A DNA stretch of 13,424 nt from Euzebyaceae bacterium (GTDB taxonomy: Bacteria > Actinomycetota > Nitriliruptoria > Euzebyales > Egibacteraceae). Positions 1 through 5,964 of this stretch are shown here, piece by piece. Location of the stretch: NCBI GenBank assembly GCA_013696915.1, contig JACCXR010000078.1, positions 1-13,424 of the forward strand, read 5' to 3'. A program made the translations under genes and the position numbers. Below the pieces are notes generated by a model. It had not been told where the DNA came from. It saw only the letters and a program-made list of their open reading frames with translations, and ran no database searches. Within the stretch, counting starts at the first letter, position 1; every line of letters begins with the position of its first letter.

Positions 1-23
1 GGCGGGGCGCTCGTCACCGACAT
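1..23 (-). CDS. 5' start of an unidentified gene running off the left edge
   Basis: On the minus strand a strong Shine-Dalgarno sequence GGAGG (bases 29-33) stands five bases before an ATG at 21-23, and the frame stays open for the seven codons visible (M S V T S A P). The spacing is near ideal, so this is probably a real start, but too little coding sequence is present to say anything about the product. An in-frame GTG lies immediately upstream of the ATG. The gene would be co-directional with, and downstream of, the PIN-like gene. Confidence 0.35.
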
Positions 24-137
24 CACGACCTCCGATCAGCGGTGCCACACAGTGGAGAGACCGCCCGGACCTGCAGAGCCGGGCCCACGGAGGCGGGGTC
101 GCCCAGGTCCATGGGCGCGATCCGCCACCCGCGATGG

Positions 138-434
138 TCACGGCCAGTGCAGGCCGACGTACGGCTCCGGGTTCGCCGTAGCCCACCCGTCGAGCATGGC
201 AGCGAGACGAACGTCCATGCCGCGCGACGGCAATCGTGACTCGAGGACGCACACGAGCACGAGTCCGCGGCCACCGGCGAAGTCCTTGACGTTCTCGGTC
301 GCAATTGCGCGTCCTTCCGCGACGGCGACGGCGGCAACCTCCGGGTCGGGCCGGGCATCGACTCCTCGGTCACGCACGCGCACGGCGTCGTGGCCCCGCT
401 CGGCCAATCGGTGGCACGTCGCCGGAGGAAACAT
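138..434 (-). pseudogene. DUF5615/PIN-like toxin, N-terminus missing
   Basis: The 98-residue product resembles the small PIN-like (DUF5615) proteins related to VapC RNase toxins. Visible features are the segment LAERGHDAVRVRDRG, then PDPEVAAVAVAEGRAIATEN followed by VKDFAG, and the family-like ending NPEPYVGLHWP. Proteins of this family normally start with a stretch resembling LLLDEMFPP that supplies the first acidic residue of the PIN site. Here the reading begins at MFPPAT, and the codon directly before the ATG is TGA, so the LLDE segment is absent from this frame. The frame shifted by one base reads VSDIE just upstream, so a single-base loss is possible. No DUF433-like antitoxin is visible upstream on the same strand. 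It is most likely a truncated, inactive toxin. Family assignment is from memory of the motif pattern; the broken start is read directly. Confidence 0.6.
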
Positions 435-485
435 TCAATGTCGCTGACGGGCGCGGCGCTCCGCCCTGACGGCAGCGCCTCGCGG

Positions 486-491
486 TAAGCT
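486..491 (+). promoter_or_regulatory. -10 hexamer TAAGCT for the companion/nucleotidyltransferase pair
   Basis: TAAGCT fits the actinobacterial TAnnnT -10 consensus and ends six bases before the ATG at 498. No Shine-Dalgarno sequence is visible. This spacing would put the transcription start at or next to the A of the ATG, implying a leaderless mRNA. The call rests on pattern only. Confidence 0.45.
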
Positions 492-497
492 GACCTG

Positions 498-689
498 ATG
501 GATCGTGTCGCTCGCGTCGTCGTCCGCAGACGCCTGCACGAACGGGACGACGCAGCCGGGTACTGGCGCGAGCGACCTCCGTCGGCGCGCATCGCGATGG
601 TGGAGGAGCTCCGCCGACGTCACCACGGCTGGGATCATGGAACTCGACCCCGACTTCAGCGAGTTCATCGCGTCATTGCACGCGCATGA
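498..689 (+). CDS. Small companion protein encoded upstream of a nucleotidyltransferase
   Basis: The 63-residue product begins MDRVARVVVRRRLHERDD and has a core resembling YWRERPPSARIAMVEELRRR, then a basic end PRLQRVHRVIARA. It resembles short proteins found just upstream of stand-alone nucleotidyltransferase genes, with the pattern YW-x-S/R-x-(S/T)P-x-E-R-x-x-A-V-E-x-L-R-R-x, then a short linker and RLQRV-x-RVI. That family memory could not be checked by search. Its function is unknown; the pairing suggests an antitoxin or regulatory partner. The 3' end overlaps the nucleotidyltransferase by 53 bases in a different frame, and both overlapping segments look conserved. The ATG at 498 follows a TAnnnT box closely, consistent with leaderless translation. 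Confidence 0.6.
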   Translation: MDRVARVVVRRRLHERDDAAGYWRERPPSARIAMVEELRRRHHGWDHGTRPRLQRVHRVIARA

Positions 690-1089
690 CGCGCGTTTCC
701 TCATCGTGGGTGGTTACGCCGTCGCGCTCCATGGGCACCCCCGCTACACCGCTGATCTGGACGTGTGGCTGCTCGTGGATGAGGCCAACGCCGGCGCCGT
801 GCTGGCTGCCCTCGATGACTTCGGATTCGGGGAGGTGGGCCTCACCCTCGAGGACTTCACCGCACCCGACCGCGTCGTGCAGCTCGGCTACCCCCCGCTG
901 CGCATCGACCTGCTGACGTCCATCGACGGCGTGGACTTCGAGGAGTCCTACGCCCGCCGGGTCGAGGTCGACCTCGGCGGCGTCATGGTGCCGTTCATCT
1001 CGCTGACCGATCTGCGGCGCAACAAACAGGCGAGCGGACGGGCGCAGGATCTCGCAGACATCGAGGCGCTGGAGCAACTCGCACCCTGA
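637..1089 (+). CDS. Stand-alone nucleotidyltransferase (DUF6036/AbiEii-like)
   Basis: The 150-residue product has the fold signature of small nucleotidyltransferases: after MELDPDFSEFIASLHAHDAR comes the helix-turn segment FLIVGGYAVALHGHPRY (about residues 21-37), then TADLDVWL carrying the paired acidic residues D40 and D42 that would bind metal. Downstream are the hydrophobic strand RIDLLTSIDGVDFEESYARR and the family-like ending LTDLRRNKQASGRAQDLADI. The frame is open back to 505, but the upstream part reads as the low-complexity shadow of the companion gene. The ATG at 637 gives the expected N-terminus, so I use it. Relatives include putative toxins and NMP- or phosphotransferases of toxin-antitoxin and phage-defence loci; the substrate cannot be told from sequence. 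The gene looks intact, unlike the other toxin-type loci here. Confidence 0.75.
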   Translation: MELDPDFSEFIASLHAHDARFLIVGGYAVALHGHPRYTADLDVWLLVDEANAGAVLAALDDFGFGEVGLTLEDFTAPDRVVQLGYPPLRIDLLTSIDGVDFEESYARRVEVDLGGVMVPFISLTDLRRNKQASGRAQDLADIEALEQLAP

Positions 1090-1107
1090 GCTCGGTCCCC
1101 GTCGATC

Positions 1108-1133
1108 GCGCCGGCGGCCCTGCCAGACTCCGG
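1108..1133. repeat. Short repeat, copy 1 (partner at 2967-2993)
   Basis: The segment containing GGCCCTGCCAGACTCCGG matches bases 2967-2993 over about 26 positions with two substitutions and one extra C. Copy 1 sits between the nucleotidyltransferase stop and the Xre-type gene; copy 2 lies just past the MarR stop codon. Nature unknown: it could be a promoter-like element (CAGACT/CATACT resembles a -10) or debris of a duplicated gene end. Confidence 0.45.
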
Positions 1134-1193
1134 GAGTGCGGCGCGCGCCCCGATCAGCCCGGACTGCTCGAGACCGGCGAGGAAGTTCAGGTT
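1110..1193 (-). pseudogene. MarR-family gene remnant
   Basis: The minus-strand reading NLNFLAGLEQSGLIGARAAL followed by PESGRA aligns with residues of the intact MarR protein of this window: NQVLAGLEHSGLVERAAH followed by PRHGRI. This is the recognition helix end and wing of a winged-helix domain. At nucleotide level, bases 1156-1182 closely match 3219-3245. There is no start, no helix-turn-helix N-terminal part and no C-terminal helix, so at most it is a fragment of a paralogous or related MarR gene. The short length makes a chance match possible. Confidence 0.4.
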
Positions 1194-1262
1194 CGGGGGC
1201 CGTGCTCACGATTAGATTGGCGTGAACCAGCGTGAAGGCATCGCGGGGACATGGAGGGGCGT

Positions 1263-1826
1263 ATGCGGACCGTCGAGTTCGAGAAGCTGGTGAGCGAGCG
1301 TGGCATCGATCTCGGTGAGCTCGCCGAAGCACTGGAGCGCGTTCCCCCGCGCTCCGCGGCTCGGCTGTCCGACCGCGAGCGCAGCGTGCTGCGCCGCATG
1401 GGGATCGACCCGGACGGGCGCAGCGACGTGCCCGTCTCTGCGGGGATCGCACGTCGCGCCCAGCTCGAAGCCGACTGCCTGAGCGTCAACGAGGTCGCGG
1501 ACCTGCTCGGGCGCGACCCGTCGCGCATACGGCAGCGGCTCGGCGGCCTGCAGCGGTCGCTGCTCGGATGGCACCGGCAGGCAGGTGCGCGCGAGTGGCT
1601 GCTCCCGCGGTTCCAGTTCGACCTGGGCTTGCACGACGCGCCGGAGTGGGCGCGGCTGCTGCGCGCACTCCCCCACGCCGACGACACCTCGCCGGCCGCG
1701 CTCGTTCGCTGGCTCACCGACCCACAGACACATCTCGACGGGCGGTCACGCGCCGAGGTACTCGTCATCGACGACGAGCTAGACGCGCTGCTCGCCGAGG
1801 CGGCCACCTTCGGCATGGTGCCGTGA
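1263..1826 (+). CDS. Xre/MbcA/ParS-type antitoxin of a RES toxin pair
   Basis: The 187-residue product carries a helix-turn-helix-like segment LSVNEVADLLGRDPSRIRQR (residues about 73-92) followed by a short wing and a C-terminal domain with ALVRWLTDPQTHLDGRS and DELDALLAEAA, matching the toxin-binding domain seen in Xre/MbcA/ParS antitoxins. Such proteins bind their operon promoter and neutralise the co-encoded RES-domain NAD+ phosphorylase toxin. The frame also has an ATG at 1251, but GGAGGGG (1253-1259) sits well before the ATG at 1263, giving MRTVEFEKLV, so I choose 1263. A TAGATT box at 1213-1218 may be the -10. The stop codon overlaps the GTG of the RES gene as GTGA, the usual coupled layout. 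The gene appears intact although its toxin is broken. Confidence 0.75.
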   Translation: MRTVEFEKLVSERGIDLGELAEALERVPPRSAARLSDRERSVLRRMGIDPDGRSDVPVSAGIARRAQLEADCLSVNEVADLLGRDPSRIRQRLGGLQRSLLGWHRQAGAREWLLPRFQFDLGLHDAPEWARLLRALPHADDTSPAALVRWLTDPQTHLDGRSRAEVLVIDDELDALLAEAATFGMVP

Positions 1827-2528
1827 CCACAGGGCTTCGCTCACCGCCCGGCAGGCTGCCCACACTCGAGGACGACCACGTCGCGGTGTTGCCCGAGTGC
1901 TGGGAGCTGTTGCGGCTGCACAGGACCGGGGGGCGCATCCGATGGCTGCACACGAGCTGCGCTGGTTCGGCCCGCTGCCCGACAAGGGCCGCTTCGACCA
2001 TCACCCCCCGGCGCGCCCCGCGATCACGAGCCCGACTACGGCATCGCGTACCTCGCCTGCGACGACCCCGGCAGCACGCGGCCCCACGAGCTTTCGCCCA
2101 AGCGACGTCCGTTCCTGGAAACCCGTTAGAGGTGGCCGTCGCCGAGGCCGCGCAAGGCGGCCGCGAGCTCATCGTCGCCGACGGGCTCACCCTCAGCGTC
2201 CTCGAACTCACCGAGCCATTGCGCGTGCTCGACGTGCGCGGCCGGTTCGCGCAGCAGACCCGCGCCGGCACGCACCTGTCCACCGCCCCGCACCCGCAGA
2301 CGCAACGGTGGGCACGCAGGATCCACGACCAGTACCGCGATCTCGCCGGTGTGCTCTACGCCCCCTCGACGGGGGGGGCCCGCGGTCGCAGTCGCCTTGT
2401 TCGAACGCGCGGCGGCGTGGCTCGCGCACGCCCGTGTGCAACTGTCACGCCGCCTCGACGACCCGGTCGGCTGGGATCTCGCCAGCGTCGCCGCCCACGC
2501 TGTCAACGCCGACCTCGTCGAGGCGTAG
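1823..2528 (+). pseudogene. RES-domain toxin (NAD+ phosphorylase type), broken by four frameshifts
   Basis: Joined across frames, the reading is that of a RES toxin. From GTG 1823: LPECWELLRLHRTGG; next frame: AHELRWFGPLPDKGRFDHHP; next: DYGIAYLACDDPGSTRPHE; next: FAQATSVPGNPLEVAVAEAA through RWARRIHDQYRDLAGVLYAP; last: AVALFERAAAWLAHARVQLS to stop TAG 2528. The LHRTGG arginine and the HE glutamate, typical catalytic positions of the family, are both still readable. Breaks lie at about 1928-1933 (run of six G), 2004-2020 (C runs), 2090, and 2370-2377 (run of eight G). Three look like one-base losses and one like a one-base gain. RES toxins degrade NAD+, so inactivation removes toxicity. Homopolymer sequencing errors could explain up to three breaks; four in one gene and none in the housekeeping genes favour real decay. 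Confidence 0.8.
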
Positions 2529-2733
2529 CCACGCACGGCGGCTCGGTTCCTCACCATGCACGGGCCGGTCAGGCCAGCAGGGGAAACGGGCGCTTGGCGA
2601 GCGGATCGAGCAGCTGCAACTACTGCGCGCTGTCTCCATTGCCGCGCGGACCGGTGGTCCTGGCGGGAAGGGCAGGAGAAGAACAAGGGGCTCTGTGCGA
2701 GCTGCATCGCATCCCCTCAATTCCGTCTTCGAG
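2529..2733. other. Stretch without a recognisable gene
   Basis: No open frame here looks like a real protein. One frame near 2610-2710 reads CLHC and later CASC, which might hint at a zinc-ribbon remnant, but nothing else supports it. Probably degraded accessory DNA between the RES pseudogene and the MarR locus. Confidence 0.4.
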
Positions 2734-2960
2734 TCAGCATTGATGACAGGGCAGCGCCGCGGCCGTCACCTGCCAGGCTGCAGCTCGGCGTGCGTCCCGC
2801 TTTCGGGTGGTCTCCGTTGTCAAGACCGGGCTGTCACCTCGAGCCGTTATGGACGCGATGCGCTGGGTTCCGACGCCGGCGCCGTCGACCTTGGTGAACA
2901 AGATCCGCTGGCCGTCGGACGTCCAACGAGGTTGCGTCGCTCGGGTCTGACCCGGCCCGA
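2734..2960 (-). pseudogene. Remnant of a WD40-like (PD40) beta-propeller gene end
   Basis: The minus-strand reading ATQPRWTSDGQRILFTKVDG, then QRIASITARGDSPVLTTE, matches the PD40/TolB-type repeat pattern (PrWTPDGrrIlFt) and the usual last blade of such propellers, ending at the TGA at 2734-2736. The frame continues upstream into the MarR gene on the same strand without further propeller repeats, so only the last one or two repeats are present. I regard it as a gene fragment with no start of its own. Confidence 0.4.
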
Positions 2961-2966
2961 ATGTGT

Positions 2967-2993
2967 GCGCCGACGGCCCCTGCCATACTCCGG
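2967..2993. repeat. Short repeat, copy 2 (partner at 1108-1133)
   Basis: The segment containing GGCCCCTGCCATACTCCGG is a near copy of 1108-1133. It lies 17 bases beyond the MarR stop codon (downstream in the MarR sense). See copy 1 for the comparison. Confidence 0.45.
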
Positions 2994-3010
2994 CACGCCT
3001 CAGCCTCAGG

Positions 3011-3460
3011 TCACGAACGGATCGCCCGTGATCCTTCGAGCTGCACGGCGCAGTGCACGAGCAGGGCGCGCAGCCGGTCTTGCTCTTCGGCGGCGAGGCC
3101 CGCGAGCATCCGCTCGTGGATGCCGGCTGTGGCCTCCTGGCAGCGCGCCAGCAGCCGCTGGCCCGCTGCGCTGAGGCTGGTCTGCAGGATGCGGCCATGC
3201 CGGGGGTGCGCCGCCCGCTCGACCAGCCCGGAATGCTCCAGGCCGGCGAGGACCTGGTTCATCGTCTGCGCCGTGACGAAGCAGCGGCGGGCGAGCTCGG
3301 CGTTGGACAGCCCGGGGTCGTGCTGCAGGACGCTGAGGGCCGCGTACTGCGCCATCGTGACCCCGTGCTTGCGCATCGCGGGCTCCATGGCCCCGCGCAG
3401 AGCCTGTTGCACCCGCTTGACGAGGTAGCCGATCTGCTGCCCGACCAGGTCGCCTTGCAT
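3011..3460 (-). CDS. MarR-family transcriptional regulator
   Basis: The 149-residue product has the standard MarR size and plan: N-terminal dimerisation helix (IGYLVKRVQQALRGAMEPAM), MAQYAALSVLQHDPGLSNAE, helix-turn-helix with ELARRCFVTAQTMNQVLAGL, and the wing LVERAAHPRHGRILQTSLSA with the conserved D/H-x-R-G-R-like turn (here HPRHGR), then C-terminal dimer helices. It would bind DNA as a dimer and typically repress its own gene and a divergent target. The ATG at 3458-3460 is 59 bases from the divergent VOC gene, and the gap holds a palindrome-like site. Members with a neighbouring VOC gene often sense phenolic or electrophilic compounds, but the ligand cannot be inferred here. Confidence 0.9.
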   Translation of the reverse strand: MQGDLVGQQIGYLVKRVQQALRGAMEPAMRKHGVTMAQYAALSVLQHDPGLSNAELARRCFVTAQTMNQVLAGLEHSGLVERAAHPRHGRILQTSLSAAGQRLLARCQEATAGIHERMLAGLAAEEQDRLRALLVHCAVQLEGSRAIRS

Positions 3461-3476
3461 ATCAGGAACCTTACGT

Positions 3477-3500
3477 TAGAATCAGGACACTGATATCCTA
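3477..3500. promoter_or_regulatory. Imperfect palindrome, candidate MarR operator between divergent genes
   Basis: The 24-base region starting TAGAATCAGGA and ending TGATATCCTA has inverted outer arms (TAGAAT against ATCCTA). It lies in the only AT-rich stretch nearby. Related words TATCAGGAA (3460-3468) and AATCAGGAC (3480-3488) recur. On the plus strand TATCCT or TATCTT could be the VOC -10, and on the minus strand TAACGT (3473-3478) could serve the MarR gene, so a bound repressor would cover both promoters. Confidence 0.45.
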
Positions 3501-3519
3501 TCTTGCCAGGAGCACGCTC

Positions 3520-3881
3520 ATGGCAACCGTGACCGGCCCCGATTTCATCGCCCTGCAGGTCCGCGACCTGCAGGCCTCGGCCGAGTTCTACGCCGACCGG
3601 CTGAGCTGCAGCGCTCCCCCGAAGGCCCGCCGCACGCGGTGGTGTTCGCGACCCAGCCCATCCCGTTCGCCGTCCGCGAGCCGACCGTCGACCTCGACGA
3701 GGTGAACCGCCTCGGCTGGGGCGTGGCGCTGTGGCTGCGCGCCGACGACGCCGACGCGCTGTGCGCGGAGCTGCGCGACGCCGGCGTCACGATCGCCCAG
3801 GACCCGGCTGACAGCCCGTTCGGTCGCACCTTCACCTTCGTCGACCCCGACGGCTACCGCATCACCGTCCACGACCGGTGA
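3520..3881 (+). pseudogene. VOC/glyoxalase-fold protein with one frameshift
   Basis: The first frame reads MATVTGPDFIALQVRDLQAS followed by AEFYADRL. A second frame then continues LQRSPEGPPHAVVFATQPIP and runs through VALWLRADDADALCAELRDA to TFTFVDPDGYRITVHDR at the TGA. Together they make a complete VOC-superfamily protein of about 120 residues (two beta-alpha-beta-beta-beta modules), so one base is missing near 3602-3608, where DRLGLQRSPE would be expected but the DNA reads as if a base of GGCC was lost. A good Shine-Dalgarno AGGAG (3508-3512) precedes the ATG. The stop overlaps the GTG of the glycosylase gene. VOC proteins cover glyoxalases, dioxygenases and antibiotic-binding proteins; this one is unassigned. 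It may be a true pseudogene or one sequencing error. Confidence 0.75.
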
Positions 3882-4759
3882 AGCCGCTCGTCCTGACGCC
3901 CCGTGGGCCCTTCTCGCTGGCGGCGTCGACCCGCTTCCTGGAGGGCTTCGCGCCTTCCGGTTACCGCGGTCGCGACCGGGACCACCTGCACCTGGCGTTC
4001 CCCGTCGAGGGCGATTGGGCGACCGCCGGCGTCTGTGTCCGTGAACGAGACGGCTCGGTCGTCGCCACCGTCTACGGCGACGCGGACGCCGAGGCGGTCC
4101 GCGGGCAGGTCGCGCGCATCCTGTCGCTGGACGTCGACGGGACCGGTTTCGCCGCCGTCGGCGACCGCGACCCGGTGGTCGGCCGGCTGCAGCGCCGCTA
4201 CCCGGGCCTGCGCCCCGTTTGCTTCTGGTCGGCCTACGAAGCCGCCGCCTGGGCGCTGCTCAGCCACCGCGTCCGCATGACCCAGACGGCCGCGATGAAG
4301 CAGCGGATCGCCGAGCGGATCGGGCGCATCGTCGACGTGCACGGTGACACCGTGACCGCCTTCCCGGCCCCGCAACAGCTCCGCGAGCTCACCGAGGCCG
4401 TCGTGCCCGGCCGCAAGCTGGGGTACTTGCGCCAGCTCACCGGCGCGGCGCTCGACGGCCGGCTCGACAGCGCCCGCCTCCGGAGCCTGTCACGCGACGA
4501 GGCGCTCAGCCAGCTGCAGCAGCTGCCGGGCATCGGACCGTTCAGCGCCGAGCTCGTACTATTGCGCGGCGCCGGCGACCCCGACCACTTCCCCACCCAC
4601 GAGCGGCGCCTCCACCACGCAATGGCCGAGCTGTACGGCCTCAGCGATCCGACGAGCTCTCAGCTCACCGAGATCGCCGACGGCTGGCGGCCCTACCGGA
4701 CCTGGGCCAGCGTCCTGCTCCGCGTGTCGCTCGAGGACACCACCCAGCCCGCGGGCTGA
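3878..4759 (+). CDS. AlkA-like DNA-3-methyladenine glycosylase (HhH-GPD)
   Basis: The 293-residue product would excise alkylated purines from DNA to start base-excision repair. It has an AlkA-like N-terminal region, then the HhH-GPD domain: WSAYEAAAWALLSHRVRMTQ around 117-136, LGYLRQLTGAALDGRL, the helix-hairpin-helix LQQLPGIGPFSAELVLLRGA (213-232), and GDPDHFPTHERRL. In classical AlkA the catalytic Asp sits a few residues after the GDPDxFP motif; here that position is Glu (E242), in HE. From memory the HE form is characteristic of an actinobacterial subfamily. The GTG start at 3878 overlaps the VOC stop by four bases (GTGA), implying translational coupling and joint control with the MarR-VOC unit. 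It is convergent with the small membrane protein gene downstream. Confidence 0.85.
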   Translation: MKPLVLTPRGPFSLAASTRFLEGFAPSGYRGRDRDHLHLAFPVEGDWATAGVCVRERDGSVVATVYGDADAEAVRGQVARILSLDVDGTGFAAVGDRDPVVGRLQRRYPGLRPVCFWSAYEAAAWALLSHRVRMTQTAAMKQRIAERIGRIVDVHGDTVTAFPAPQQLRELTEAVVPGRKLGYLRQLTGAALDGRLDSARLRSLSRDEALSQLQQLPGIGPFSAELVLLRGAGDPDHFPTHERRLHHAMAELYGLSDPTSSQLTEIADGWRPYRTWASVLLRVSLEDTTQPAG

Positions 4760-4786
4760 CCACGTGCCGACCCATCCAGGCGGCGC

Positions 4787-4930
4787 CTACCCCGAGGCGA
4801 AGAACAGCAGGTAGAGGCCGCCGAGGACGAGTGCGACCATTGCGAGCTTCAGCAGAAGGCTCGCGATTTTGACCGCGACGATGACCGCGACGGCGATGAG
4901 CAGGATGCCGAGGAGCTCCACGGCGGGCAC
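4787..4930 (-). CDS. Small hydrophobic membrane protein (47 aa)
   Basis: On the minus strand a GTG-initiated frame gives 47 residues: an N-terminal PAVELLGILLIAVAVIVAV, a KIASLLLKLAMVALVL hinge with two lysines, and GGLYLLFFASG ending in TAG. It has the pattern of one long or two short membrane helices and a tiny tail. Nearly every codon is hydrophobic, unlike a random antisense frame. A second GTG at 4919-4921 would shorten it by three residues. No clear Shine-Dalgarno sequence is seen. It is divergent from hemB, whose ATG is 44 bases away, and convergent with the glycosylase. I do not recognise the family; its function is unknown. Confidence 0.6.
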   Translation of the reverse strand: MPAVELLGILLIAVAVIVAVKIASLLLKLAMVALVLGGLYLLFFASG

Positions 4931-4960
4931 CGTAGCGGACGGCCTGGGGAGGAGCAGGGC

Positions 4961-4966
4961 TATCCT
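4961..4966 (+). promoter_or_regulatory. -10 hexamer TATCCT of the hem gene cluster
   Basis: TATCCT matches TAnnnT and ends eight bases before the hemB ATG, with no Shine-Dalgarno sequence between. This predicts a leaderless or almost leaderless hemB transcript. No convincing -35 is visible. Confidence 0.5.
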
Positions 4967-4974
4967 CGACCCTA

Positions 4975-5964
4975 ATGGACCCGGCGCCCTTCCCGATCGC
5001 GCGCCCGCGCCGGCTGCGGCGGACGGCCGCGCTGCGGGCTGCCGTCCGCGAGACGGCGCTGGTGCCGTCGCAGCTGGTGGCGCCGCTGTTCGTCAAGGAG
5101 GGGATCGCCGACCCGCAGCCGGTCGCGTCGATTCCCGGGGTGGCCCAGCACACGCTCGACAGCCTGCGGGCGGAGGCCAAGGAGCTGCGCGCGGCGGGGG
5201 TCGCCACGCTGCTGCTGTTCGGGATCCCCGCGGCGAAGGACGCCGACGGCTCGGAGGCGTGGAACCCGGACGGCGTGGTGCAGCGGGCTGTCCGGGCCCT
5301 GCGCGACGACCACGCCGACGACCTCGTGCTCGTCACCGACACCTGCCTCGACGAATACACCGACCACGGCCACTGCGGCCCCCTGCGGCCGGACGGCACG
5401 GTCGACAACGACGCCGCCAACGCCGCGTACGCCCGGGCCGCGGTCAGCCAGGCCGAGGCCGGCGCCGACGTCGTCGCCCCGTCGGGGATGATGGACGGGC
5501 AGGTCGGCGTCATCCGGCGCGCCCTGGACGACGCCGGCCACGCCGAGGACACCGCCGTCATGGCGTACTGCACGAAGTACGCCAGCGCCTTCTACGGGCC
5601 GTTCCGCGACGCCGCCGAGTGCGCGCCGCGGTTCGGGGACCGGTCCGCCTACCAGATGGACCCCGGCAACGCCGGGGAGGGGGTGCGCGAGGCCCTCGCC
5701 GACGCCGCCGAGGGCGCCGACATCCTGCTCGTCAAGCCGGCGGTGCCCTACCTCGACATCGTGCACCGGGTGAAGCAGGCGACCGGCCTGCCGCTCGCGG
5801 CCTACCACGTCTCCGGCGAGTACGCGATGGTCCACGCCGCCGCCGCGAACGGATGGATCGACCACGACCGGGTCATGGCCGAGACGCTGCTCGGCATCCG
5901 CCGCGCCGGCGCGGACCTGGTCATCACCTACGCCGCCGGCTGGATGGCGCGACGCCTCGGGTGA
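4975..5964 (+). CDS. hemB: Delta-aminolevulinic acid dehydratase (porphobilinogen synthase)
   Basis: Condenses two 5-aminolevulinate molecules into porphobilinogen in heme biosynthesis; cytosolic. The 329-residue length is standard. The two active-site lysines are in AYCTKYASAFYGPF (K201) and ILLVKPAVPYLD (K254, the Schiff-base lysine). The metal segment reads DTCLDEYTDHGHCG: C124 and C134 are kept, but the middle Cys of the classic Zn triad is Asp (D126), as I recall for several actinobacterial enzymes, so metal use may be mixed. Other family stretches are PSGMMDGQVGVIRRALDDAG and YHVSGEYAMV. The ATG at 4975 is preferred because the -10 box TATCCT lies just upstream. The stop overlaps the next gene as GTGA. 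It heads a co-directional run ending in hemL. Confidence 0.97.
   Translation: MDPAPFPIARPRRLRRTAALRAAVRETALVPSQLVAPLFVKEGIADPQPVASIPGVAQHTLDSLRAEAKELRAAGVATLLLFGIPAAKDADGSEAWNPDGVVQRAVRALRDDHADDLVLVTDTCLDEYTDHGHCGPLRPDGTVDNDAANAAYARAAVSQAEAGADVVAPSGMMDGQVGVIRRALDDAGHAEDTAVMAYCTKYASAFYGPFRDAAECAPRFGDRSAYQMDPGNAGEGVREALADAAEGADILLVKPAVPYLDIVHRVKQATGLPLAAYHVSGEYAMVHAAAANGWIDHDRVMAETLLGIRRAGADLVITYAAGWMARRLG

Noticed and set aside
1136..1225. 29-codon GTG frame behind the CAGACT box
   Set aside because: Arg/Ser/Gly-rich, no similarity or Shine-Dalgarno sequence, and it overlaps the MarR-like fragment on the other strand.
2445..2720. Minus-strand frame of 91 residues
   Set aside because: It overlaps the end of the RES pseudogene and reads as antisense sequence with no recognisable pattern.
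2556..2897. Possible small zinc-ribbon protein (CLHC and CASC)
   Set aside because: Only the two CxxC pairs suggest it; the flanks are low-complexity and no Shine-Dalgarno sequence supports the start.
4869..5960. Very long plus-strand open frame upstream of and in the same frame as the SnoaL-like gene
   Set aside because: It is a shadow of hemB, rich in Arg/Gly/Pro; the real gene starts at the GTG at 5961.
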